In this document: positions 37,001 to 50,940 of the stretch, one piece after another
Layout: each line of letters begins with the position of its first letter
Position numbering within the stretch: position 1 is the first letter of the stretch
Assembly (NCBI RefSeq): GCF_002865645.1
Contig: NW_020194691.1
Location: forward strand, 806,001 to 870,000
From: Hyaloscypha bicolor E
Lineage: Eukaryota > Ascomycota > Leotiomycetes > Helotiales > Hyaloscyphaceae
Direction of reading: 5' to 3'
Length of the DNA stretch: 64,000 nucleotides
The notes under the pieces: generated by a model
The model's database searches: none
Seen by the model: only the letters and a program-made list of their open reading frames with translations
What the model was told of the DNA's origin: nothing
Translations under genes and position numbers: made by a program

Positions 37001-37729
37001 CATTAAAATTATACTAAAAGTGGCTTGTATTATATAGATTATAGGCTAAGCTTTCTTAGCTCTTATTCCAGTAGTTTGTTATATTATATAAAGTAATAGA
37101 ATACTGAGATTCTACCTTATAATATCTCTTACTAAGCCTTCCTTTACTAGAAAGCTAAAAGCTTTAATTATATATATACTATATAAAGGCTATTATATTT
37201 ACTAAATACTTTCCCAGCTTTTATTCTAATTTTTAGTTAATATTACTTCTTATATAATTATTACTACCAGATTTACTCAGAATACTTTATAATATAGCCT
37301 TCCTTAGCTTAATCTTGACTAACCTAATATTAGAAGAAACTCTTAAAAATTGGCCTGCCTTTAGTATCTTTATTAAACCACTTATAGAATATATATTCTA
37401 ATAGTAATAACCTTTAGATAGCCTTTAAATTAGCCTACTAACTAAAGGAGCTACTTCTAGAGAGCTATTAATAGTAGAGAATATACTAATTTCTCTATTA
37501 GCCTTGGAAATTTCATCTAATAGCTAATTAACTATAAGTAGTCTATCTAAAGGCTACTAACCTATAGAAAATTTAATAGAGAGCCCTCTAATAGCAGAAG
37601 ATCCTCTAAAAATTCTAGTAAATAAAGGTATTTCAAATAATACTTCAAGTATAGAACTCTCTAATAATATTTATAATTAATAGTATAGATATACTTATAC
37701 TTAACTCTTGGCCAGAATAAAGGCTAAAA

Positions 37730-39337
37730 ATGTTAATTATTATAGTAGCTAGCCTTTTTAAACTAGTTTCCGTTACTAGTAGAATTAAGTACCTTATAAA
37801 AGATTTAATTAAAGAGATTAGTAATTTTAGTAAGAATAATAAGACGTTCAAGAATAAAGATATTATAAATAGATATAACTAATACCCTATTTATAATAAA
37901 TATCTCAAGCCGGCTTTATATATATATAATTATAAGATTTGTAATTATATACTATATCTTTCTTATATTATTATAAAAGACTGGCATTATTATAAATATT
38001 ATAAGAGCCCTTTTTAAAATATTTCAGAATAATTATTAGAAGATAAGTCTTAATCTAAGAAAAAGTTTAGGGAAATAGTTAAGTATAATCTCATTATTAA
38101 TAATAATAATATAAGTAAAACTTCTATTTCTATTTTATATTAACTTTACTAATAATTAGCAGATTCAGAAACTATTATTATAGATTCCAATAATAAATCT
38201 TTACTTAAGAAGTATAAGGAAGTAATCTTGACTATTAATATTCTTATTAAGGTAACTAAATACAAGAAGCTAATATAGAGAAGGCGAGTATTTTATTTAA
38301 TATATAAGAATAGTATATTAAAGATAGATAATAATAATTTCTGGAAGTATTAGAATTAGCTTAGATAATAATATACTTATTTAGCGGATATTTAAAGTAT
38401 TATTTTAGGCTATTAGAAAGAGACTTCTAAAAGCAGCCTCTTTTATTCTTCTAGAATTCTTTATAGCCTAATAAATAATAATAAGGCAGAAAAACAGAAA
38501 ATAGAAGAGGAATTTCATAATAGGGTATTATACTATAATTTAATAGTCTTACTAGATAGGTATTTATTATTAGAGAAATAGTATAAAAGTTTAATAGAAA
38601 CTAAGAATTGGATTAATAGTTTTAGAAAAGAAGTAGAAAAATAATTAAGGTATAATATATAGGATTAATTAGTTATATTTAAGAAGAATATAATACTATT
38701 TTTAATTAAGAAATTAATAATTTATAATATTTTAGAATATTATTTCATATATTAATATTAACTTGGCTCAAGCTTTAGCTAAAGAGCTATATAATAGCAC
38801 CTAGCCTAGGCTCTAGTAAATAAAGATCTTGCCTATAAGTAAACAAGTTATGAATTCAGGCTATTTCTGGGGCTTATCTAGATATATTTAGTTTAGTATT
38901 TAGGGATATAATAAAGAATTAGCTATAAATTTACCTATAAACTTTAATATTTGGCTATTATATTTATTTATATTATTTTTATTTATAAAAGTTCTAATTT
39001 ATCTTATTATATTTTATACTAGTCAAAAGCACGTAATATTACTTCTAATACTGCCCTATAATATAGCTTCTCGGTTAAGCTCGAGCTAAGTTACTATAGA
39101 TTATAAAATAGCTAATAATAGAATTTCAAATTTTTATATTATTTACCTAATCCGCTATTATATTTCCAAACTTCTTAATATATATATACTTCTTTAACTT
39201 CTTAGAACTCTCCTTAATACGGCCCATATTTTCGCCTACCTATTTCTTCTAAAAGCTCTTATCTTAAAGCTATATAATTACCTCTATTATAACCTCTATT
39301 TTCTTTTAGTTCTTTTTCTTTACTTAATAATAAATAG
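37730..39337 (+). pseudogene. RIP-inactivated gene, possible Cys/His finger near the N-terminus
   Basis: A + strand frame opens at a surviving ATG (37,730-37,732), stays stop-free for about 50 codons ('LIIIVASLFKLVSVTSRIK'), and continues without frameshift to TAG at 39,335-39,337 (about 535 codons). Near 37,935-38,000 a Cys/Tyr/His-rich stretch ('YKICNYILYLSYIIIKDWHYY') could be a mutated C2H2-type finger, vaguely like the finger of fungal OrsD-family proteins; this is weak. The middle (38,480-38,720) is Glu/Lys-rich and helical ('AEKQKIEEEFHNRVLYY', 'SFRKEVEK'). The last 100 codons are Ser/Pro-rich and probably disordered. It overlaps, in antisense, a meaningless 68-codon minus-strand frame at 37,645-37,851. 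Confidence 0.5.
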
Positions 39338-41149
39338 TAATTTATAATAAGTTAAAATATAATATTAAACTTTTTTTAATTAATAGTATATATATATATT
39401 TATAGTAATTATTTTATAATTCTAAAGCTTAAATAAAAAGTCTTTTATAATAAATAAGAGAACTAGATAAGTAGTAATTATTTACCTGTAGTATCTTAAT
39501 TATAATATTCTCTATAACCAAAATTAAAATATAAAGATTTTTTATTACCTCTATTTATAAGAGAAGCTAATAAATTTTCTAATAAAGCCTTTATTCTATA
39601 AGTTATAATAAACGTAAATCTAATTATAAATCTTTTCTTTTCTAAAGCTTATTAAGAAGAATATTAGATTCTTCTTATTATTAAAAGTTTCGAGAATTTT
39701 AGAGATATATTTTTCTAGCTTTCGAGGGTATTTGGTTTTACTAGAGAGGAATTTAAAATATATAGTTTCTATTCCCAAATCCTGAATACTTAGCCCTAAG
39801 TATTTTATTTATTAATTTATAACATTAATAATAAGTAATATAGAAATAATTAATAATATATAAAACTACTCGAAGATCTTAAATAGCCCAGAAATTTTAA
39901 GTAATATTAAAATAGGTAATAATAAATACTTTTTAGAAAGCAGGAGAATATTATAAAAAAGTACTAAAGTTAAAATATAGGTATATAGAAATTTAAGAAT
40001 ATAATAATAAAATATATATTATAAGAAAAAGATAATTAATATAGATATATAAGTAAATAGCCAGAATAATATAGCTAAAGGCCCTGAAATAATAAGTTAG
40101 ACAAATTTATAAATAAATATAAGATAGCTTCTAAAGAAATAAGGCTATATACTAGTAAAATAAAGCTTAATATTTTATAAAAGTATATTTGAGAAAGCCG
40201 GATTCGGGTATTATAGACTTGAAATATATATAAAGAAGGTACTTATACTTATATATTACTCAAGCTACTATACGGAAATATACTCTTATAGTAGTTTCTT
40301 TTAGGTAAAGTAATTACTAGCTAAGAAAGATATATAGTATTAGAATTAAGGAAGCCAGTTCGAGGCTAAGATATAGAAAGCAGTCGGCCTTAAGTAAAGC
40401 CGAATTCTCTATATAACTGCTTAATAGATCTATTATATAGCTAAAGCTTCCCCTGAAAAGTACTATATTATAGGAATATATCTCTGAAAAGTAACTTGAA
40501 AAGTATATAAATATATATATTTAGAGGCAAATAAGTTTTAGGAAAGCATTCTGTATTATTTCTTTATATAAAAAGCCTTTTATAAGATAATTAAACTTTA
40601 TATCTCTAGTAATATAGCTATATTAATCTATATAGGTTTTTAGTTCTTTAAAAAAATAAGAATATTAGATACTTTTCTATAATATAGCTTTATTACTATA
40701 TATATTTTAACTTCCTCTATTAGTATAGCTTTACTAGTAATACTAGTTTATCTTGCCTTTTATATATTACTTAAATATCTATTATAACCGAACTGAGTTA
40801 TAATATCTATATATAAAAGAATTCGCTATATTATCTCAGTTTTCTAGTTCCGGTTTTATATATTAATTAAGCTATATATAGAACTTAATATACTATAGCT
40901 ATATATATCTCGGAATAGTAAGAAAGTTTATACTAGTAAGAAATAAGGCGGAATTAGTAGTAGGGCTATATTAATATAGAAGTAAGAGTTATATTTTGAA
41001 AGATATATACTCAGAAAAATATCTGGATTTTATTTCCGAGTTCTTTAATAAATAGGAAGCCTAAAGCCTTACTAATAATAGGCTATCTTATAAGTATTAT
41101 ATTTAGAAAATTTAATAATTTTCTTATAAATATATTTATTAATTAAGTA
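39338..41149. other. AT-rich RIP-mutated DNA, no gene resolved
   Basis: No frame was followed confidently. It may include the 5' part of the next fossil gene, since that frame already looks coding at its first surveyed codons. Confidence 0.4.
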
Positions 41150-41959
41150 AGTTTACTTCTAATTACAAATTCTATAGCCTTCTAACTATTTATAGATATA
41201 CTAGTTACTAATACGAAAATTTGACTTTAATTATTAGCTAAATACTAGAGGAAATAATTAAGTTATTACTATATTATATTACTTAGTTATTAAATAATAA
41301 GATATATCTATAGCGGTTTTATAACTTCTCTAACTTAATAAATTCAGGTAATTTATTACTTTATATTCTAATATAAAATATATCTTTTAAATATATCTTT
41401 ATAAATACCTCTATATATATTTACCTAATTATTCTTTTAAGATTTTAAATACGAATTGCTTTATACTAAAAGTATAAAATATAGCTATTATTATATGAAA
41501 ATTTATTAAGAAAAACTAAAAGATTAAGTATTTTTAAGAAATAAAGGCTTATATAAATAAGAATAAGTAGGAATAATAAAGTATAATAGGCAGAATTTCA
41601 GTCTTCTAAAGCTTAATATTAGTACTTATATAATACTTGGCCTAGTAAGTTTTATAAATTATAGCTATAAATTTAATACTTGATTTTTAATAAAAGAATT
41701 ATTTATTTAAGTTATTATAGAAGAAGATATTAAGATTAAAGAAGAGATTATAATTTACTATAATAAAGACTACTTTTACTCTAATATTAAGATTCTTAAG
41801 AATAATAAGAAAGAGGAAATAATAGTAATAGTAAGACTTAAATAGTACTAGAAGTTATATAGACAGAAGTGGCTTATATATTCTAGATAATACTTTATTT
41901 TCAGAATTATAGTAAATTTTAACTTTCTTTTTTTTCTATTTTTTTTTATAATATAATAG
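41150..41959 (+). pseudogene. RIP-inactivated gene, 3' part readable, unrecognised
   Basis: A + strand frame is continuous from about 41,150 to TAA near 41,957. The last 110 codons are well preserved: a stop-poor run containing 'RQNFSLLKLNISTYIILGLVS', then 'EEDIKIKEEIIIYYNKDYFY' and a Lys/Arg-rich segment, ending in a very hydrophobic Phe/Leu/Ile run (41,915-41,950). That run is a poly-T tract and may be untranslated if an earlier stop is the real one. The family is not recognised and the 5' limit is not defined. Confidence 0.42.
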
Positions 41960-42302
41960 TTATAAAGGAAACAAGAAAGAAATAATAAAATAGCTTTAGA
42001 AACTTGCCTAAAAATATTAATTTATTCTGACTTTACTAATAACTAAAATACTAAAATAAACTTCTTATTTATAGTTAGTCTTTTCTTCTTATTATTATAC
42101 CTAAATTCCTGCTCTATTTATAACTTCCTCTCTAAACTAATCTCTTTTATTTATACTAAACTCGTAATAAATACTGCCCTAGTTAGTAAATATATAATAT
42201 ATTATACTATTCTTAAGCTTTTAATATAAGCCTTAATTACTACTTTCTTTATTACTTTTTTTTTCTAATATTTCTTTATATTTTTATAATCTAAATAAAT
42301 AA
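41960..42302. other. Spacer between fossil genes
   Basis: AT-rich sequence without repeats or readable structure; the next frame can be traced back into its right end. Confidence 0.35.
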
Positions 42303-44390
42303 ACTCATATCCCGGAACTACTTATTTATAAATATTAAGTATATAATAATAAGAATTTTCTTCTTTAAGATATTCTGAAATATAATACTAGAGATAGTAA
42401 TACCGAGTATTTATTCGAAGGCCCGGAAGAAACTATATATAGTACTAGTAAAAGGCAGGTTAGTATTAGAGGCCGAGGCTTAGATAATAAAGCCTTATAT
42501 ACTAAAGAGTATATTAAGGCTAGTATTAGTAATAAGAGAGAGGAAGATTCAGAAGAGTATATTAGTTAATTAGTTAAGGCAAATAAGGAGGCCTATATTA
42601 AGGGCTATAAGAAACCATTTAATCTAGAGTAAAGATCTATAGTACCCGGTCTTAGTAATTATAAGACCGACTATAATAGTAGTAAATATAACTATAAAAA
42701 TAAAAGAAAAGATAGTAATAGTAAAGGTAATAGGCAAGTAGTTTTTCGTAACCTTAAAATAAAGAAGTATATAGTAGAAAAGTAACTAAATAATTAGGCC
42801 TTAAACTAGAATACTAATATAGGTAATAATTATAATAGAGATATTAAAGAGAATATAGTATATAAGTAACTCGGTAAATATATAAATAAAATATATAATA
42901 AAACTAATAAAACTAAAGATACTAAGAATAAGTAAGATAAGAGTTTATTATAAGAACTAGTTATATATTATACTACCCTATAGATATTAAATTAATATAT
43001 TAAATAAAGTACGAATAATATACTAATCTATATTACCGGAATAAAATAACTTATTATTATAGTAATAAAAAGAAAAGATTTAAACTAGTTAAAAGTATAT
43101 AGTTTTATCTAAATTAATTCTTCCTTAATATATAGCCTGAGACAAATAGAGATTTCTATAGTAGTAATTATATAAAATGAAATATTAAGCCAGAAAATTC
43201 ATTACTAGATAACTTTCTTTATAAGAGTACTACTAATAACTGGACTAATAATAGATCTAATAGCCTACTAGAATAAAATTATAGATATATATTTGCCTCG
43301 CTTTTAGAAAGTAATTATATTAGTAATAATAATATAAGTAAAAGTAATAAGGCCCTTGCTACTAATATCTTATATATATTTTCCTATAAATAATAGAGAT
43401 ATATTATTAGTAATTAATATAATAATAGTACCTATAGTAAAAAATAATAAGGCTACTAGAAGAACTAGCTTTTAACTAATAATATATAAGAAGAATATCT
43501 ATAAAGATTAAAAGACTATTAAATATCTATAATTATATAAGTATTTATAAAATAAGAGATTATTTTAAGCTTATAAGAGAAATGAAGTCCCGATCTAGAA
43601 AGCTTAAATAATAGTAATATCTTTTAGATTTATAGTTATTATCTTAAAATATAATTAGTATAATATTAGAATAGTTTAGATAGTTTCTTACTAGTAATAC
43701 TATAGAAAGAATAGTAATATTAATAGTATATATAAAATTAAGGAAAGCTAAGGTCTCAAATATTCTATAAAACCTTTATTTTCTCTTTACTAAAACAGAT
43801 TACTTCTCTATTTCTATTTCGGAAATATTATTAGTTTATATAGTTCTAAAGAAATATATAAGAGTTTCAAGCTTTATATAGGTAAATAAGGAAATAGCCG
43901 GCGGTTACTATTATATTTAGCTTTAACTTTAATAGATTTTAGTAAATAAGAAAGGAAAGTATAATAGTAGTATATAAAAGAAAAGAATACTTATAGTTAC
44001 TTATAGTATTAATATAATTATATTTAGTTATATAATCTAATAGAAAGCTTTTCCTTTATTAGACCTTCTCTAGTAATAGTAATATACTTTCTATAATAAT
44101 CTAAGGTAAATAGAGATCCCAAATATAGCTCTTTATTACTAATAATTACCGATTTCTGTATTATTAATTATTTAGATATAATAAGAACTACTTTTAGTTA
44201 GTAGATCCGGATTCTAAAAAATATAGAACTAGAAAATAAGCTTATACTATTAATAGCTCATATTTCCTTATTTTATAGGCTTTTATTATATCTAGTAATT
44301 AAATTAACCTCTAATATAGTTTATATAATATTAAGAACTAAATATATAATAACTAGTAAATTAAATATTTCCAAGTTCTATACTAATCTC
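42303..44390 (+). pseudogene. RIP-inactivated gene of about 695 codons, family not recognised
   Basis: One + strand frame without frameshift. The N-terminal 250 codons are polar, Asn/Lys/Ser-rich and little interrupted: about 42,400-42,560 is nearly stop-free ('SIRGRGLDNKALYTKEYIKA', 'SNKREEDSEEYIS'), then basic low-complexity sequence to about 42,960. The C-terminal half (43,000-44,380) is hydrophobic and Ile/Leu-rich, as expected when Ala/Thr/Pro/Met codons followed by A suffer RIP. Well-preserved pieces include 'SSKEIYKSFKLYIGK' (about 43,835) and 'SLVIVIYFL' (about 44,070). It ends by running into the minisatellite at 44,386. No motif allows a functional call. Confidence 0.52.
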
Positions 44391-44455
44391 TATATTCTAT
44401 TTCTATACTCTTATTCTATATTTTTATTCTATATTCTTATTTTATATCTTATTTC
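44386..44455. repeat. Minisatellite, 12-13 bp pyrimidine-rich unit
   Basis: About five copies of TCTATATTCTTAT and variants, the inverted orientation of the 17,119-17,246 family. It lies in the short gap between two fossil genes, just upstream of the ATG at 44,491. Confidence 0.7.
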
Positions 44456-46050
44456 TGCCCTATCTTTTTACTTTAGTCTAAAAAGTTTAAATGAAATTAT
44501 ATTTGAATTATCTATTTTCTTTATCTTAAATTAATAAAATAGGGTCCGGATTTATAACTAGTATTACTAATAAGTACTAGAATATAGACTATATATCTTG
44601 CAAATATTAGTATAGAAGTACTATACTATAAAAATTATTATATCTTAAATACTATTTTATATTTAAAGCTATTTAAAAACCTTATTAAAATCTTATTTTA
44701 GTAATTTCTAAATAGTATTTATTCTAAAAATAGTTATTATTCGCCTTTTTTATCTTTAGCTTTATAGCCTTACTAATATCTTTCTGGAAACTATTATACT
44801 ATTAATATTATTACTTAGCCCTATTAGCTAGTTATATTATATATTTAATAAACTCTATAATTTCTAAGTTAAATTCTTTAATAATTTCATTTATCTAGTA
44901 AATATTACTTAAGTAAAGTCTATTAACTTAATATTATTAGTAGAGGATATATAAGAGCAAATTAATATTATAGAAATATTTAATAGCCAGAAGCTTAATA
45001 TAAAATATCTCTTTAGGCTTTTTGCAAACCTTATAGCAGATCCTTATTCTATTAGCTTATTAGAAATTCTAATTTTATATAAAATCTTGTATTTTACTAC
45101 TAATAAATATATTACTTTAGTTATTATTTGATTTATATTTAATTTTACTAGTCTCGGTCTTATTATATCTATTAAGATTAATAGTTAAAATACTTGAAAT
45201 TAAGCTAGGCAGGTTATATAGTATAATAGAAGCTTTAAGTATTAGTAATAGATAGTTAGTTATATAATTGCCTTAAAGTATTTTCTAAATTTTATATTTA
45301 TATTTAGAATTTATCTAAGTTAAATAGTACTTCTTTATTTAATACTACTTTACTTACTTAAGTAATTGAAATTCTTACTAGAGTATTAGTAAGTAGTATT
45401 TATAAAATAGTAATAACTTATTATAATAATATAAATATATAATATAATAGTATACTAGTATATTACTAGTATCTTACTAAGAAAGTATAATTTAGTAAGA
45501 TATATAAATTAGATAGAAATACTTTATTATATAAAATAGTATATTAAAATATAGTATTATTTAGGCTATCTATATACTAGTATATTAATTCTTAACTTTA
45601 AAAACTATAGATTACTAACTTATTTAAGTTCTTATATTAGGCCTTTAGATAGTAGATATTATACTAATAATAGAATTTATATTAGAACTATAAAAAAGAA
45701 TTATTTCAATATCTCTTTTCTATTCTATAAATATCTCAAGTATTAGGTATTATATTAGACTTTGAAATAGTATATAGGGGCAGCTATAATTAATTATAAG
45801 AAGAAGATATTATATAATATTAGATATTAAGTTATTTTTTACTTAGAAAGAATATCTTTTAATAATCCGGTATTATATTTCCTTTTATTATTTATATAGA
45901 AACGTCTATTTATATCAGAAATAATAAATTCCTTAATTAGTCGAGATTTTAAGAAATTTATATTAAGTTTATAATCTAGCTACTTATATTATTTATAGAA
46001 GTTAATCTTTTTACTATAATAAAATATAAATATATAATTTATTTAGGTTA

Positions 46051-46470
46051 TTATATAATAACTTGTTATATAACTACTTATTATATAATAGCCCGTTATA
46101 TAACTATTTATTATATAATAATCCGTTATATAACGTCCTATTATATAACTATTTATTATATAATAATCCGTTATATAACGTCCTATTATATAACTATTTA
46201 TTATATAATAACTTATTATATAACTAATTATTATATAATAACCTGTTATATAATTATTTATTATATAATTATTTATTATATAATAATCCGTTATATAATA
46301 CTATATTATATAATTGCTTATTATATAATAGCCGGCTATATAACTATTTATTATATAATAATCCGTTATATAATTACTTATTATAAAATAATTTATTATA
46401 TAATACCCTATTCTATAATTACTTATTATATAGTAACTTGTTATATAACTACTTATTATATAATAACTTG
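46051..46470 (+). repeat. 28 tandem copies of a 15-bp unit (pentapeptide)
   Basis: 420 bp in perfect 15-bp phase: TTATATAATAACTTG, TTATATAACTACTTA, TTATATAATAATCCG, TTATATAACGTCCTA and variants, alternating between two sub-types. It is in the frame of the giant fossil gene and stop-free there, reading LYNNL, LYNYL, LYNNP, LYNVL. No other array of this unit was noticed in the window. Confidence 0.9.
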
Positions 46471-49400
46471 TTCCGGAATTAATTTATATCCGGAATTCCA
46501 GAATTTTGAGTCAGAATTATAGGAAGATTGGAATAGTATCTAAGGTTGAATTATATTAGCCAGATATAAGTTTAAGAGATAAGTAAATAGTTATTATTAA
46601 AATTGAATCTATAGAAGTAATAAAATATTCTAGTATATATCTACTATAATTATAGTATAGAAAATATAAGTCCTGAAATATTTTATAAGTGGTTTCTTAG
46701 GAAAGAAATCGTATTTATTCTTAATTAGCTAAATATCCTTAATTATCTAGAATAGGAAAGCTTATATTCTTTAATTACTCTAAGAATTAGTACTAGATTG
46801 CATTTAGAAAATCCTTAATACTAGAGCTATTCTTTTATTTTTCCGGACTTTATAATTCCGTAAAATAAGAACTTAGTATATATATTATAGGCTCTATTAG
46901 CTCTATTATAATAGAGCCGAGGCTATAGATATTATTATATTTACTTCTTACTATAATATTTTTCTTCCGAGTAAAAGATTCTCTAATATTAGCTAATATA
47001 TATTAGTAAAAATTATATAAAGCTGAAATATATTTACTAATTTTTACTATTTTATTATAGTTAAGAAGAATTATATAGTAACTCAACTTGCCGTAATATA
47101 GAGAGAGCTTCTTATATATATATAAAAGTCCTAATACTAGCTATTTCCGATAAGTAAAGGCTCGGCTAGTATAGTTAGAGCTAGCTTACTTTTTTATAGA
47201 TTACTATAATCTAAAAGGGCTTAAATAGGGCTTATAAAATACTAGTAATATATTAGAGTAAGATATCTATTTATTTATAGATAATTACTAGATTATTATT
47301 ATTAAAGTATAACTTTCTAATATTAATTATATAGTTACTTATAAAAGGTTATATTTTATATAGTAAGCTTTTATTAATTCTGATATTTAATCTTTTAATT
47401 ATAACTAAGTTATATTTCCTAGTATTATTATATCTAATAATAGCTAATCCAGCCTAGTTAAAAACCATGAATTTGTAGTAGGCTACTTATAGAAAAGTTC
47501 TTATTTACTATTCTATTCTCGGGTATTTTAATCTAGTAACTTTATTTCTATTATAAGCTAAGTTAGACTAGTAGGAACTAGCCCTATCTCCTAAAAGCTG
47601 CTTTACTAGAGAGCTTAAAGATAATATTAAGGTATTTTATAAACTATATCTAATAGTACTTTTTAGTAAACTATAAGATATTAGCTATAGTTTTCTACTA
47701 ACTTATACTATAAATCTCTCTTTTCTAGAGTTATCTCTAATATAAATTCCCTTATATAATACTGAAATAGGAAGTAGTAGGGAAATATAATTATTAAGAG
47801 AGATAAATTCCTCTAAATTACTACCAGAAAAGTATAAGAGAAGTTTATTATTTTCAGATATTATAGTTTGGTTTAGAAGAATTAAAGATCTTAGTTAGAC
47901 TAGAAGTAGTATTATAGAAAAGAATTTCTATAAAAGATTATACCTAAATATATTATATTATTATTATATAATTATTTCTAGAAAAGGGGTATTATATTTA
48001 ATTACCCTAATAAGATTTTATTTAAATTTCTTTTAAGCTTGTAATTAAAAATAGATAGGCAGAATATTAAGTAAAAATAAGAGTAATATAAAGAAAAAGA
48101 AATTACCTGGAAATATTTTAATAAAGAGTTTTCTCTTAAGTACTAAATAGATTCACTTTATTATAGAAGGCCTTTTAGTAATAAATTTATAAATTTTTCG
48201 GGAGAAAAGCCGGGCATTTATTAGCTTAGTAAAAATCCTACTTAATAAGCTTTAATATAAAGAGCTTCCTAATAATCCGTAATAGCTTAATAAGAAGAAT
48301 ATTACTAGGTTATTAGATATCTTTTAGAGTTCTGAAGTTAGTTATTAGTACCAGAATTCCGATAATTATATATCTATACTAATACCTTAATTAGCTCTAT
48401 TCTTAAAACCTCTGGAAGTTAATAATAACTTTTAATTATTTAATTCCGACTATTCTCTTATATTCTTATATAAAAGGCATTATATTAAAATAGCCCGCAA
48501 ATTCTTTATAGGAAATAATAGGTAGTAAATTACTAATCTTTATTTTAATAATTTATAACTTTATTTTTATTATTAAAAGATATTTCTAGCTAATAAATCC
48601 AGACCTTAGTTTATAGGTTAAAAATATATTATACGAAAATAATTCTAGCTATATAAAATTCTATAATAGAAATATTCTCTAGTAAATCCGTATCTTTATT
48701 ATATAAAGAGATATAGTATAAAGAGAGAAATTCCTTACCCGGCTTTTAAATAGTAAGTAGAATTATATAAAGTATCTAGAGGCTCTACTAGAGCAGTTTT
48801 AGAATAGCCTAGATATACTAATTTTATTTACTAAACTATAGCTAGCTATATTAATAGGAACTTTCTTATAGCTCTCGAATCTATATTACTTCAAGATATT
48901 TAGTCCTCCCTAATATCTTTTCTTCTTATTAATAAAGTATAGGAAATAATATACTACTTATATTGAATTAAAGTAATAATAGCCTATATTATTAGTAAGA
49001 ATAAAAACAACTAGCTTCTAATTAATACTAATATGGCTTTTCTTTTCTAGAGTCTCTATTTCGGCTTATCTCTTAAAGATTATATATTTATTTAGATACA
49101 AATACTATTATAAGAGCTTTTTTCTATAATTTAAGATAATAATATTTACTTATAGATACTTAAGTATATTTATTTAATAAAGTATATTATTATAATAATA
49201 TATATATTTCTAGAAGATATAAAATACCTCGAACTTTATATAAAAATATTAAAGAAGACTTTACTAGGTAAAAGTAAGGGCTCTTTATTATAGTATTTTA
49301 ATATCCTATATAATAGTTAGCCGAATATTAAAGTTTAAACTACTAAGTTTACTTTTAATAATTAAATATTTTCTAGTTTATATATCTTCTAGATAATATA

Positions 49401-50190
49401 TTATATACTCTAGCTTCTTGCCCTATAGTACTTTCCCGAAATAAATAGGCAAGTATCTCGGAAAGATATTAGTAAGTGCGGTATATAGAAGCTAGGGCTA
49501 TAGCCTTAATAGTAAATTAAGCTCTTTATACTAGTTCTTGGAAATAAATATAGATATATATATAAATTATACTATAATTTTAAGGTAGTAGATAATAGTA
49601 AGATTAAAGACTATATATAAAGAATTTGGCCTTTAATAGAGTAAGAAGTAAGGTAATAAAAGATATAACTTATATATTAAATTATTAGTAATTCCGAGTA
49701 TAAAGAAATAATAATAGCTGCCTCTAAGTTAACCTTAGATTATAAGAATAATAGACCGGATATCTCAGATAAATATAGTAGACTAGATATCTTATATAAA
49801 TATAGCTAATTATATAGTAGTATTTTCTAGGTAAATAAAGGCTGCCTTTTTTTTAATTATATATATTTAACTTTATATAATATTATATCTAAATAATACC
49901 TTATATTATTTACTATTATATAAGACTTCTTTTATAGCTTCTTTAATACTACTAAGAATAACTTAAACTAACCGAACTTCTTTTATCTGCTATATAATAA
50001 TTATATAGGAAATTAAAAAGAAAAGAAAAGAAAATAAGAAGTTAATAATATAGAAGAACTACCTATAAACTAGTAACTGGCTCTACTACTATTATCTGAG
50101 ATTTTTTTATTATTAAATTCTATAAGACCTATAGAAAATACAGATAGTATTATTACTATATCCGGTATCTTATTAATATAGAATTTATAG

Positions 50191-50940
50191 AGCCTAGACA
50201 AATATTATAGGTTTACCCGAAAAGGCTATTTTACTAGCCCTATTACTTATTTATATTATTTAGGATAACTAAAAGAGTACTTAAACTCGACTGGCTAATA
50301 ATATAAATGGGATTTAATTAGCTCTTATAGTAAAGATATTATCTCTATAGAGGCTATATAGTAATTGCTTTCTATAAAAAGAACTCAAGCTACTATTATC
50401 TTATTAGAAGATATATTAATAGAAGATATAGAGATTGTCTTATAGGCTCTTCCTTTAGTAGAACCGCTTATAAAGAACACCTATATTACTATTACCTCAA
50501 GATTAAGAAGTTTTAATAGATATTATAATATTAGCCTTATTACTTAATTATATTACTTAGGGCGCTCAGACTTGACTAATAAATAATATAGACGGGATTT
50601 AACTAGTATTTATAGTAGAGATTCCCGTATTAGAGATATTATTTTCCTAGGTTTTATATAGTAATTATTTCTAGTAGATTCACTTATAGAAAGTATCTAG
50701 GCTACTATTATCTCGGAAGATATATTTATAGAAGATATAGAAATAGTTCTATAGGCTCTTTTTTTAGTAGAATAATTAGTAAATAAAGTATATACCGCTA
50801 TTATATTAAGGTTAAGGAGCCTAGATAAATACTATAAGATTATCTAGAGGAACTATTCTATAAGTTCTATTATTAATATATACTATTTAGAGTAACTAGA
50901 AGACTTAGAAATTATTTAATAGATTCTCTCTCTATAGATT
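50191..50940 (+). repeat. In-frame repeats of about 105 residues (two full, one partial)
   Basis: Unit starts at 50,191, 50,509 and 50,818 (318 and 309 bp apart, both multiples of three). Shared landmarks per unit: 'L-S-D-YY', 'SPIT-LYYLG', 'YKWDL' or 'YRRDL' followed by 'YS-D', 'ATII', 'EDI-IEDIEIVL' and 'AL-LVE'. They are diverged from one another, so they are old domain duplications within the protein rather than a recent DNA repeat. Family not recognised. Confidence 0.75.

Larger units (their letters stand above)
35069..37729. other. Spacer rich in tandem repeats
   Basis: About 2.7 kb without a frame I can follow. It contains a TAATAAAG-type simple repeat (35,140-35,212), a 73-bp tandem repeat (35,331-35,550), a two-copy repeat with about 92-bp spacing (about 35,720-35,880) and a 90-bp tandem array (36,461-37,000). 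The region 37,000-37,640 is ordinary RIP-mutated DNA. Confidence 0.5.

Noticed and set aside
37645..37851. 68-codon ATG frame on the minus strand, Leu/Ile-rich
   Set aside because: It lies antisense to the better-supported + strand fossil gene whose ATG is at 37,730; its hydrophobic look is the complement of Asn/Lys/Ser codons.
37935..38000. Firm assignment of the 37.7-39.3 kb frame to the OrsD family
   Set aside because: Only one surviving Cys and a loose His/Tyr pattern support it; the rest of the frame shows no match I can name, so it is mentioned only as a possibility.
46051..46470. CRISPR-like array
   Set aside because: The 15-bp units are contiguous with no unique spacers, lie in a coding frame, and the genome is clearly fungal.
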